Of a stretch of DNA of 64,000 bases, positions 17,420 through 24,835 are shown piece by piece (the first letter of the stretch is position 1; every line of letters begins with the position of its first letter). The DNA is taken from positions 7,895 to 71,894 of the forward strand of contig DATLZU010000030.1 in assembly GCA_035573855.1 (NCBI GenBank), in the 5' to 3' direction. The DNA is from DATLZU01 sp035573855 (GTDB taxonomy: Bacteria > Nitrospirota > Nitrospiria > Nitrospirales > Nitrospiraceae). The notes beneath the pieces are model-generated. The model saw only the letters and a list, made by a program, of their open reading frames with translations, was not told the origin of the DNA and did not search any database. The translations under genes and the position numbers were made by a program.

Positions 17420-17845
17420 TTATCGTCCCGGTCGTCCGCTGCCGCTTCCGCTGAACACGCCAAACCCGGAACGCGGAGTGAACGACGCAACAGGCGGGGG
17501 CGACTCGCGTGGCATGAGCGCGCCATGCGGATTGAAGGGCAGGATCGGCGCGGGCGTGAAGTTGTTGGGCGGAGGCGGCAGGCCGAAATTGAAAATAGTC
17601 CCGGCCCTGGTTTCTCCGCCGGGGCCGGTAAATTGATACGTCGAGATCCCGCCGAAATCGTAAATCGTGCCTCGTGTGCCGTGGCTGTCATGGTACAGCT
17701 TGATCCCGCCAAAGTCATAGACGGTGCCGGTCGTGCCATCACTGCCTTGGATGATCGTGATGTCGCCGGCCAAGGTGGGAGTGGTCGCGAGCAGGACCCA
17801 GATGATGAGCCCGGTGGTCCGGGCGATCCGGAGGTGTCTCTTCAT
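17420..17845 (-). CDS. Small secreted protein with YDFGG repeats
   Basis: A 141-residue protein with a clear signal peptide (TTGLIIWVLLATTPTLAG). The mature part begins with three imperfect repeats whose core is GT-x-YDFGG (GTVYDFGG, GTIYDFGG, GTIFNFG), each about 22-25 residues and likely beta strands. A proline-rich tail follows (LPPPPNNFTPAPILPFNP), then a Gly/Ser/Arg end. A ribosome binding site (GGAGGGG) lies just upstream. No family or function is recognised; similar small repeat proteins act at the cell surface. Confidence 0.6.
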   Translation of the reverse strand: MKRHLRIARTTGLIIWVLLATTPTLAGDITIIQGSDGTTGTVYDFGGIKLYHDSHGTRGTIYDFGGISTYQFTGPGGETRAGTIFNFGLPPPPNNFTPAPILPFNPHGALMPRESPPPVASFTPRSGFGVFSGSGSGRPGR

Positions 17846-17951
17846 GGCCGCCCCTCCTTGGAAACAATGAGAGCGACAGGAATCCGTGCGGTCTTGTCTT
17901 CATGATACTAAACGGAGGGCCTGAGTGGAGCAGCGTAAACGGGCGCGGGTG

Positions 17952-18797
17952 CTATACGGAGGCGGCTTTTTTGAGCGGATCGAGCAACTTCTCCGGCACC
18001 TTGAGATTGCCCCGGCCGACCCCGACCTCGATGTCGGGCTTTGTCACGCCGTGAAAGTCGCTGCCACCGGTGACGAGGAGGGCGAGGCGTTTGGCGATGT
18101 TGAGATATTGGGACGTCTGCTGCGCGGTGTGCGTACTGTAATAGACTTCGATGCCTCCGAGCCCCTCGCCCTTCAATTTGTCGCAGAGCCTGTACAGCCC
18201 TTCCGCTGACTCCTTGATCCAGGTGGGATGCGCCAGCACCGCCACGCCATGCGCGGCTCTGATCCAGGCGATGGCTTCGGCCGGCGTGGGCAGGGCGCGT
18301 GGCACATAAGCGGCCGCGCCTTCGGCCAAATACCGATCGAACGCTTCTTTCGCCGAGGTCACATACCCCTTGTTCATGAGCACACGGGCGATGTGTGGGC
18401 GGCCGACCGACTCGGTTCCCGCAAGGGCTCTTACCTCTTCGTAGGTGACCGCGAGACCGAGTTCGTTGAGTTTTTCGATGATGCGCGGATTACGGTCGTG
18501 GCGGCTGTTTCGCAGGTTGGCCAGACGACGAGTCAATTCGGTGTCCTTCCAATCAAGAAAGTAGCCGAGGATGTGTAATTCGCCGTCGCCGTAACAGGAG
18601 CTGATCTCGACGCCCGGGATGACCTCGATGCCCAGGCGTGCGCCGGCCTCCATGGCTTCCGGAATGCCGTCCACGATATCGTGATCAGTGATCGCCAGCG
18701 CGGTCACGCCGGCTTTCCCAGCGAGTGCCAACACGTCGATCGGTGGCAGGCTGCCGTCCGAATGCGTCGTGTGAAGATGAAGGTCAATACGGCTCAT
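17952..18797 (-). CDS. PHP-domain phosphoesterase
   Basis: A 281-residue protein. The start at 18797 begins MSRIDLHLHTTHSDG, the classic first PHP motif; a longer frame to 18935 is not family-like. Further metal-binding motifs are ITDHD, PGVEIS, GRPHIARVL, LAHPTW and GGSDFHG. Members related to YciV/RnaAM hydrolyse 3',5'-bisphosphate nucleotides or short RNA 5' ends. Its start overlaps the end of the FolB-fusion gene by 14 bases, so the two are co-expressed. Confidence 0.8.
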   Translation of the reverse strand: MSRIDLHLHTTHSDGSLPPIDVLALAGKAGVTALAITDHDIVDGIPEAMEAGARLGIEVIPGVEISSCYGDGELHILGYFLDWKDTELTRRLANLRNSRHDRNPRIIEKLNELGLAVTYEEVRALAGTESVGRPHIARVLMNKGYVTSAKEAFDRYLAEGAAAYVPRALPTPAEAIAWIRAAHGVAVLAHPTWIKESAEGLYRLCDKLKGEGLGGIEVYYSTHTAQQTSQYLNIAKRLALLVTGGSDFHGVTKPDIEVGVGRGNLKVPEKLLDPLKKAASV

Positions 18798-19734
18798 ACG
18801 CCCCCTTGCCCGTCTTCTGCGCCACCAGTTGAGCGGTGAACGTGGCGCCAGCGCCGTGCCCGCCTTCGTGTTCGCCTTCGTCGTAATGCAGTACGCGCAG
18901 ACGCGAAGCGAGGCGCAGCAATTCGTTATGCGCAAGGCAAAATTCCCAGCGCCGCGGGTGCTGATGGCGCAGGTAATTGTCGATCACAAACGTCTCGTAG
19001 ACGAGCACGCCGTTCGGCTTCAGCGCATCGAGCAAAGCGGGAAAGAGCGACCGATAGAGGTAAAAGAAGACGACGATGACGTCGTACTCTTCCTTCGGAA
19101 GTTCGGGCGCTCGGTCACCTTTTTCCAGGTCAACCGTTCGGACGGTCAAGTTCTGGAGGTTCCGCTGCCGGGCGGTGGCCGCAAGCTGGGCCAGCGCCTG
19201 TTCGTCCCGGTCGATGGCTTCCACCTGGAATCCATGCGAGGCGAGGAACAGCGCGTTCCGGCCGGATCCAGCCGCCACGTCGAGCGCCTTCCCCTTCGGC
19301 AATCGGTGAAGCTGTTGGACGAGGAACCTCGCCGGCGGCGGATCGGCCGCCTGAAGCTGCTGGGCCGTTCGGCTCCGCTCTAGCCGGATCCCGACCGACT
19401 CGGTAGAGAGTTTAAGCGGCGGAGCCAGCTTGCGGACCCAAATTCGGACACGCTCGGCGGGAAATTCCGCGAACAACGTCCCGACGAGCCGTTCGGCCAG
19501 CGTTTCGAGGAGGCAGGTATCCTGACTCCTTCCGACTTCGACGATCCGTTCTGCGACCCGGGCATAGTCTACAGTATGGTTGATATTGTCGGTGGCCGCT
19601 GCCGCTTCGGTCTGATACTCCAGCTCCACATCGACGGCAATCGGTTGAGGCGTTTGCCGCTCTTCTGGGATGACTCCGCAATGCCCTTGAAATTCGAGGC
19701 GTTCGATGACGATACGACCAACCATACTGGCCAT
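18784..19734 (-). CDS. folB: Dihydroneopterin aldolase (FolB) fused to a methyltransferase
   Basis: A 316-residue two-domain protein. Residues 1-120 are a complete FolB: FQGHCGVIPEER with the catalytic glutamate region, HTVDYARVAERI, ETLAERL and RKLAPPLK near the catalytic lysine. FolB converts dihydroneopterin to 6-hydroxymethyl-dihydropterin and glycolaldehyde in folate synthesis. Residues 130-316 form a class I SAM methyltransferase of the TehB/UbiG type: motif I LDVAAGSGRNALFLA, acidic residue AIDRD, then VFFYLYRSLFPALLDALKPNG. There is no stop or frame change between the domains. The substrate of the methyltransferase is unknown. The gene is followed by the PHP gene. Confidence 0.8.
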   Translation of the reverse strand: MASMVGRIVIERLEFQGHCGVIPEERQTPQPIAVDVELEYQTEAAAATDNINHTVDYARVAERIVEVGRSQDTCLLETLAERLVGTLFAEFPAERVRIWVRKLAPPLKLSTESVGIRLERSRTAQQLQAADPPPARFLVQQLHRLPKGKALDVAAGSGRNALFLASHGFQVEAIDRDEQALAQLAATARQRNLQNLTVRTVDLEKGDRAPELPKEEYDVIVVFFYLYRSLFPALLDALKPNGVLVYETFVIDNYLRHQHPRRWEFCLAHNELLRLASRLRVLHYDEGEHEGGHGAGATFTAQLVAQKTGKGAYEPY

Positions 19735-19798
19735 TCTCGTTGATCGTTCGGAAGGGTGTCAAGCAACGGGCGAGGAATCGGCCTGAATATCTTCGTGC

Positions 19799-19828
19799 TT
19801 GACTCCCCTTTTCAGCGGCTTCTATAAT
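19799..19828 (+). promoter_or_regulatory. Sigma-70 promoter of the moa operon
   Basis: TTGACT (19799-19804) and a perfect TATAAT (19823-19828) are 18 bases apart. The predicted start near 19835 leaves a leader of about 40 bases before moaC. No molybdenum-cofactor riboswitch fits in so short a leader. Confidence 0.7.
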
Positions 19829-19875
19829 TTCTTGCATTCCTCACGCACTCGCAACGTCCTGATTCGCCGAGGAAA

Positions 19876-20367
19876 ATGGCTGAGTTTACGCACTTTAACG
19901 AGGCGGGACGGGCGCGGATGGTCGATGTCACCGGCAAGGATCCGACTGAACGGATCGCCTCGGCGCAAGCTAAGGTCTACCTCGAGCCTGAGACGCTCGA
20001 AAAGATCCAGCGGGGCAAGATCGCCAAAGGAGACGTGCTGGCCGTGGCGCAGGTCGCCGGGGTTATGGGTGCCAAGCGGACTCCCGATCTGATCCCCATG
20101 TGCCATCCGCTTCTGCTGACCAGCGTGGACATCTCGTTCAAGGAAGATCCCCAACCCGATCGGAACGGCCGGTGCGCGATCACCATCACCGCGACCGTCA
20201 AGACGACCGGTCAGACCGGGGTGGAGATGGAGGCGATGACCGCTGTTTCGGTGGCGGCCCTGACCATTTACGATATGTGCAAGGCCGTGGATCGCGGTAT
20301 GAGCTTCGGCGACATCTGTCTCCTGTCGAAGTCCGGGGGGAAGTCGGGCACGTATCGAAGGGAATGA
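19876..20367 (+). CDS. moaC: Cyclic pyranopterin monophosphate synthase MoaC
   Basis: A 163-residue protein with nearly full family identity by eye: FNEAGRARMVDV, AGVMGAKRTPDLIPMCHPL, TGVEMEAMTAVSVAALTIYDMCKAVD and SKSGGKSG. MoaC converts the MoaA product 3',8-cH2GTP to cyclic pyranopterin monophosphate, the first intermediate of molybdopterin. It is the first gene after a strong promoter, followed by moaD-moaE and moaA. A short-word inverted repeat separates it from the next gene. Confidence 0.95.
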   Translation: MAEFTHFNEAGRARMVDVTGKDPTERIASAQAKVYLEPETLEKIQRGKIAKGDVLAVAQVAGVMGAKRTPDLIPMCHPLLLTSVDISFKEDPQPDRNGRCAITITATVKTTGQTGVEMEAMTAVSVAALTIYDMCKAVDRGMSFGDICLLSKSGGKSGTYRRE

Positions 20368-20455
20368 TGAATGAGGAATGTGGAATGAGGCGTTCGATAA
20401 GCGATCGGGCAAGTCGCAAATTCCTCGTTCTCAATTTCTAATTCCACATTATTAT
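20361..20455. repeat. Short-word inverted repeat between moaC and moaD-moaE
   Basis: The left arm (20361-20389) repeats words of the form GAATGA/GGAATG. The right arm (20418-20455) is an imperfect inverted copy, reading AATGTGGAATTAGAAATTGAG on the other strand. The left arm includes the moaC stop codon. A transcript could fold this into a long imperfect hairpin. The same architecture with other words occurs at 44232 and 53342. Confidence 0.5.
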
Positions 20456-20462
20456 CGGTTCG

Positions 20463-21182
20463 ATGATCGCCGTTAAACTCTTTGGCATGACGAAATCGCT
20501 CGCGCATAACCAACGCGAGCTGTCGGTGGCGCTGGCGTCGGGCGGGCGGGTCAGGGATTTGATTGGCATGCTGGACGCACAGTATCCCCAAATCGGCGAA
20601 CTGATTCACAAAAAGAAAATCCTGGTGTCCGTGAACCAGGCCATCGCGCACGAGGATACCGAAATCAACGAAGGCGATGAGGTGGCGTTGTTGCCGCCTT
20701 TCGCGGGTGGGGCGCCTATGACACACGAGAGCGGAAACGGGGCAGCGCGCGGGGACGACGCCATGTTCGCCCGCGTGCAGCGCGAAGATTTTTCGGTCGA
20801 TGAAGAAATCGCCCGGGTGCGCAGCCGATCCACGCGCATCGGCGGCATCGCGATTTTTCTGGGCACCGCCCGCGATCGATCGAAAGGGCGTGATGTGAGC
20901 AGTATCACCTTCGAATACTACGAAGGGATGGCCCAGAAAAAGCTGCGCGAGATCCGTGAGCGGGCGCTCAAGGAGTTCGATGTCATCGAGGTGCTCATCG
21001 TGCACCGTTATGGGGACATCGGAATCGGCGAGAACATCGTGCTGATCGTGGTCGGCGCCGAGCATCGCGCCGAGGCGTTCCGCACCTGCAAATGGGCGAT
21101 CGACGAGCTGAAGCAGATCACGCCGATCTGGAAACTCGAACACACGCCGGAAGGCGAGGTCTGGGTCGAAGAGCATCCATGA
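20463..21182 (+). CDS. MoaD-MoaE fusion, molybdopterin synthase
   Basis: A 239-residue fusion. Residues 1-83 are MoaD, the ubiquitin-like sulfur carrier, ending in PFAGG; in free MoaD this Gly-Gly is the C-terminus that carries the thiocarboxylate. A short linker follows, then MoaE (about 100-239) with IGGIAIFLGTARD, the catalytic region EHRAEAFRTCKWAIDELK and TPIWKLE. Together they insert sulfur into cPMP. Fused MoaX-type proteins are known in mycobacteria, where cleavage after the Gly-Gly frees MoaD. An ATG three codons after the Gly-Gly could alternatively give free MoaE. The stop overlaps the moaA start (ATGA). Confidence 0.9.
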   Translation: MIAVKLFGMTKSLAHNQRELSVALASGGRVRDLIGMLDAQYPQIGELIHKKKILVSVNQAIAHEDTEINEGDEVALLPPFAGGAPMTHESGNGAARGDDAMFARVQREDFSVDEEIARVRSRSTRIGGIAIFLGTARDRSKGRDVSSITFEYYEGMAQKKLREIRERALKEFDVIEVLIVHRYGDIGIGENIVLIVVGAEHRAEAFRTCKWAIDELKQITPIWKLEHTPEGEVWVEEHP

Positions 21183-22243
21183 GTTCGCTACCGCTCAGCG
21201 AAACGGCACCGGTGGTTGGTGATGTCTTCGGCCGACCGTTGAAGAGTCTGCGGTTGTCGGTCACCGACCGGTGCAACCTCCGTTGCAAATACTGCATGCC
21301 GGAGGAGGACTACACCTGGTTGCCCCGCGAAACCATCCTAAGCTTCGAGGAATTGGCGACGCTCACCGATTTGTTCACGGAACTCGGCGTGGACAAGGTG
21401 CGGTTGACCGGGGGCGAGCCTCTGCTCCGGAAGGATCTGCCGATCTTCGTCCGGATGCTGACCCGGAACCGGCGGATCAAGGATATCGCGCTGACGACAA
21501 ACGGCGTGTTGATGGCCGATCAGGCAGAAGCGCTGCACTACGCCGGCCTGCATCGCGTCACCGTCAGTTTGGATACGCTGCGTCCCGACCGCTTCCGCGC
21601 CTTGACCCGGCGCGACATGCACCGCCAAGTACTGGAGGGGATCGACGCGGTGGTGCGGGCCGGATTCCAGAACCTAAAACTGGATACGGTAGCGATCAAG
21701 GGATTTAACGACGACGAGTTGGCGGACCTCATCGAGTATGGCAAGCACGTCAGCGCCGAGGTCCGCTTCATCGAATACATGGATGTCGGGGGCGCGACCG
21801 AGTGGTCCATGGACAAAGTTCTCTCCCGCGCCGAAATTCTCGACCGGTTGAGCCGCCGATACGGCCCCGTCGAGCCCGTGATCGAAGAAAGCTCCGCGCC
21901 GGCCCAGCGCTTCACGCTACCTGATGGCACGACGTTCGGGATCATCGCGTCGACCACCTCCCCCTTCTGCGCGACCTGCGACCGGAGCCGCCTAACCGCG
22001 GACGGTCTGTGGTATCTCTGTCTTTATGCGAAGGACGGGATCGATCTGCGCGCCCCGCTCCGCGCCGGCGTTTCGCGGGACGATCTCATCGCGCTCATTC
22101 GCGCCGGCTGGCGCCAGCGCAAGGACCGAGGCGCCGAGGAGCGCAAGGCCCTGGAGCGGTTCGGGCTTCGGGAAGCGCGACTGATCGAGATCGAGCGGCT
22201 TCGGGAAGATCCCCATCTTGAAATGCATGCCCGAGGGGGGTGA
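21179..22243 (+). CDS. moaA: GTP 3',8-cyclase MoaA (radical SAM)
   Basis: A 354-residue protein. The start at 21179 overlaps the previous stop by 4 bases (ATGA); an in-frame upstream start at 21092 lies inside the MoaE frame. The radical SAM cluster motif is CNLRCKYC, the SAM-binding glycine motif is RLTGGEPLLR, and the C-terminal cluster cysteines are in FCATCDRSRLTADG and a later LCLY. The enzyme makes 3',8-cH2GTP for MoaC. The protein ends in ARGG, in keeping with the Gly-Gly tail needed for activity. Confidence 0.95.
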   Translation: MSSLPLSETAPVVGDVFGRPLKSLRLSVTDRCNLRCKYCMPEEDYTWLPRETILSFEELATLTDLFTELGVDKVRLTGGEPLLRKDLPIFVRMLTRNRRIKDIALTTNGVLMADQAEALHYAGLHRVTVSLDTLRPDRFRALTRRDMHRQVLEGIDAVVRAGFQNLKLDTVAIKGFNDDELADLIEYGKHVSAEVRFIEYMDVGGATEWSMDKVLSRAEILDRLSRRYGPVEPVIEESSAPAQRFTLPDGTTFGIIASTTSPFCATCDRSRLTADGLWYLCLYAKDGIDLRAPLRAGVSRDDLIALIRAGWRQRKDRGAEERKALERFGLREARLIEIERLREDPHLEMHARGG

Positions 22244-22303
22244 CCGGGCGTCTTCCGTTCGGTTGCGTCCACGGCGCTGTTCAGCCGTCCCGCGTCCCTT
22301 TTC

Positions 22304-23017
22304 ATGTTCATGTTGGAGAGTCACTTTCTCACGATGCTCGGCCTCGGCTTTGTGCTGGGGCTTCGGCATGCGCTGGATGCCGACCATCTGGCAGCCGTAT
22401 CCACCGTACTCGCGCAGCGGCCGACGTTCAAGGCTTCGGGATTGATCGGATTGTGGTGGGGTCTGGGGCATACCGTAATGCTGCTCGCGGTGGGCTGCGT
22501 CGTCATGGCGATGAACGTGGCGATTCCTGACCGTCTGGCGGAAGCCTGTGAGTTTGGAGTTGGAGCTATGCTGGTGGCGCTCGGGGTGTCGCTGGCGCTC
22601 AAGATGTCCCGAGAACGGTGGCATCTGCACGCCCACGAGCACGACGGAAAACGGCACCTCCACTTCCATAGTCATCGATCCGGCGCCGATCACGTCCATG
22701 GGCACTGGCTGAAACATTCTCTTCAACCGTTGTTGATCGGCATGGCCCACGGCTTGGCCGGATCCGCCGCGTTGCTCTTGGTGGTGCTCTCCACCGTCCG
22801 AACGTTGGGCGAAGGGGTGGCTTACATTCTCGTGTTCGGCGCCGGGTCCATCTTCGGGATGATACTGGTCGGGCTAGCCCTCAGCGTTCCGGTCGTCTGG
22901 TCGCTTTCCCTCGGTCACCGGGTGTATTGGGCGGTGCAGGGACTTGCCAGCCTGGGAAGCATCGGTGTGGGAGTCGCAATGATGGTTCGTATCGGATTCA
23001 GCGGGGGGCCGCTGTAG
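22304..23017 (+). CDS. Nickel/cobalt transporter of the NicO/UreH type
   Basis: A 237-residue membrane protein with about six transmembrane helices. The signature LRHALDADHLAAV in the first helix is the metal-binding motif of NiCoT/UreH-like transporters. A cytoplasmic or periplasmic loop (about 103-130) is rich in histidine (HLHAHEHDGKRHLHFHSH) and probably binds metal. A second conserved element is GMAHGLAGSAAL. It may take up nickel or cobalt; cobalt would serve cobalamin for NrdJ. Export (RcnA-like) cannot be excluded. It follows moaA by 60 bp. Confidence 0.75.
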   Translation: MFMLESHFLTMLGLGFVLGLRHALDADHLAAVSTVLAQRPTFKASGLIGLWWGLGHTVMLLAVGCVVMAMNVAIPDRLAEACEFGVGAMLVALGVSLALKMSRERWHLHAHEHDGKRHLHFHSHRSGADHVHGHWLKHSLQPLLIGMAHGLAGSAALLLVVLSTVRTLGEGVAYILVFGAGSIFGMILVGLALSVPVVWSLSLGHRVYWAVQGLASLGSIGVGVAMMVRIGFSGGPL

Positions 23018-23043
23018 GCCGCTCGCGATTGGGTTCGGGAGGC

Positions 23044-23089
23044 CACCTGGCGCACCCGCGGCTTTCTTCGTGCGAAGCCGCAACAGGTG
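23044..23089. other. Two-stage hairpin in the spacer 23018-23156
   Basis: CACCTG (23044-23049) and CAGGTG (23084-23089) form an outer stem around an inner hairpin with arms GCGGCTT and AAGCCGC (23058-23081). No run of T follows on the plus strand. It may be a weak terminator after the transporter gene or a leader structure of the next gene. Confidence 0.35.
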
Positions 23090-23156
23090 TGATAGGCTTT
23101 GCGCTTGTGTGTCCGATGACCAGAGGAGGTCGCCGACGCGATGATCGGCCGACGGG

Positions 23157-23954
23157 GTGCCGCTTGTGAAGATCCGGGTGCTGGGGTGTCACGGTTCTGA
23201 CCAGCTCTTGGATGAAGCGCGCGGACCGCTACAGTGCGGAACCTGTGGGTTTCTCGTCAATGGAACCGTGCTGGTGGATGCGGGCACTGTCGGTTCGCAG
23301 CTCCGGTTGGCCGAGCAAAAGCAGATTCGCCATGTTCTGCTGTCTCATCTTCACTTCGACCACATCAAGGGGTTGCCGACGCTGGCCGACAATCTGGTCG
23401 GCGAATCCGAGATCCCGGTCGGTGTCGCCAGCATCCCGGAAGTGCTCAAAGGGCTGGAAGCCCACATCTTCAACGGCGAGGTGTATCCGGACTTTTTCCG
23501 GTTGCCCGACCCTGGCCGACCGGTCTTTGTCTCGTGCCCGCTCACGGCCGGCAAGGAAGCCCGGCTGTCCGGGCTGACCGTGATACCCGTTCCGGTGAAC
23601 CATTTGGTGCCAACGGTCGGATTTGTCCTGACTGACGGCGTGACGACGGTGCTGTACAGCGGCGATACGTACCGGACCGACCAACTTTGGCGCATCGCGG
23701 CGGGTTTCCCAACGCTGAAAGCGGCCTTCATCGAAACTTCCTTTCCGAATGAGATGGAAGAATTGGCCAAGCTCACCAAGCATTTGACGCCCGCGCTTTT
23801 GGCAGAAGAATTCCGCAAGATCGGCCGTCCGGGCCTCGCGCTCTACGTCTATCATATGAAACCGCGGTTTCGAGATCGGATCCTGCGCCAACTCAGCGAT
23901 CTGAACGTGCCGAATCTGACCGTGTTGGAAGAAGGGCAGGAGCTCATCGTCTAA
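23157..23954 (+). CDS. Metallo-beta-lactamase-fold hydrolase (class II cAMP phosphodiesterase-like)
   Basis: A 265-residue protein with the zinc motif HLHFDHIKGLP, later ligands in PVNHLVP, SGDTY and a distal histidine in VYHMKP. This arrangement resembles class II cyclic nucleotide phosphodiesterases and RNase Z-like members. The start is GTG at 23157 or GTG at 23166; the latter has GGGGTG seven bases upstream. It precedes accD by 13 bp and may share its operon. The substrate is not certain. Confidence 0.75.
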   Translation: MPLVKIRVLGCHGSDQLLDEARGPLQCGTCGFLVNGTVLVDAGTVGSQLRLAEQKQIRHVLLSHLHFDHIKGLPTLADNLVGESEIPVGVASIPEVLKGLEAHIFNGEVYPDFFRLPDPGRPVFVSCPLTAGKEARLSGLTVIPVPVNHLVPTVGFVLTDGVTTVLYSGDTYRTDQLWRIAAGFPTLKAAFIETSFPNEMEELAKLTKHLTPALLAEEFRKIGRPGLALYVYHMKPRFRDRILRQLSDLNVPNLTVLEEGQELIV

Positions 23955-23967
23955 GCAGTGAGGATCT

Positions 23968-24804
23968 ATGGCGTGGTTTAAAAAACACAAATCGACCGAG
24001 ACCGAGGGACCGAGACGAACGAAGGTCACGGAGGGCATGTGGCTAAAGTGCAATCATTGCCGTGAAATCGTCTATCGCAAGGAAGTCGAACGCAACAACA
24101 AAGTCTGCCCCAAGTGCGATTACCATTTCCCTATTTCTGTCATGGAGCGCATCTCTCTCCTGGTGGACCTGGGGACGTTCAAAGAGTGGGATGCGGAACT
24201 GGAACCGCTCGATCCGCTGGAGTTTCACGACACCCGGTCCTACCGTGAACGGGTGAAGACCCAGCAGGAAAAAACGGGCCGCAAGGATGCGATCGTTATC
24301 GGAGAGGGCTCGATCAACGGCAAGCGGGTGGCTTTGTGTGTTTTCGATTTCGGGTTCATGGGCGGCAGCATGGGTTCCGTGGTCGGAGAGAAGATTTGCC
24401 GCGCGGTCGATCGGGCGCTGGCGTCCCGCCTGCCGGTGATCATGGTTACGACCTCGGGCGGTGCGCGGATGCAGGAAGGGATTCTTTCGCTGATGCAGAT
24501 GGCCAAGACTGCGGCGGCGATCGCGAAACTGGGGGAGGCCAAACTGCCGTTCATTTCCGTGTTGGCCGATCCGACGTTCGGCGGCGTGACGGCCAGTGTG
24601 GCGATGTTGGGCGATGTGATCATCGCCGAGCCCAAAGCGTTGATTGGATTCGCCGGCCCCCGCGTCATCGAGCAGACGATCAAGCAGCAATTGCCTGACC
24701 AGTTTCAGCGGGCCGAGTTTCTGTTGGAGCACGGCATGATCGACATGATCGTCGAGCGCAAACAACTGAAGGATACGCTGAGCACGCTGGTGACCCACTT
24801 CTAG
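23968..24804 (+). CDS. accD: Acetyl-CoA carboxylase carboxyltransferase subunit beta
   Basis: A 278-residue protein. The N-terminal zinc ribbon is CNHCREIVYR...CPKCDYHF. The carboxyltransferase core shows GFMGGSMGSVVGEKI, VMVTTSGGARMQEG and FAGPRVIEQT. With AccA it transfers the carboxyl group from biotin carrier to acetyl-CoA in fatty acid synthesis. accA is not in the window. It is directly followed by folC, a common bacterial arrangement. Confidence 0.95.
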   Translation: MAWFKKHKSTETEGPRRTKVTEGMWLKCNHCREIVYRKEVERNNKVCPKCDYHFPISVMERISLLVDLGTFKEWDAELEPLDPLEFHDTRSYRERVKTQQEKTGRKDAIVIGEGSINGKRVALCVFDFGFMGGSMGSVVGEKICRAVDRALASRLPVIMVTTSGGARMQEGILSLMQMAKTAAAIAKLGEAKLPFISVLADPTFGGVTASVAMLGDVIIAEPKALIGFAGPRVIEQTIKQQLPDQFQRAEFLLEHGMIDMIVERKQLKDTLSTLVTHF

Positions 24805-24835
24805 CGTCACACCCGCCCGCACCGAGCCGACCGTG

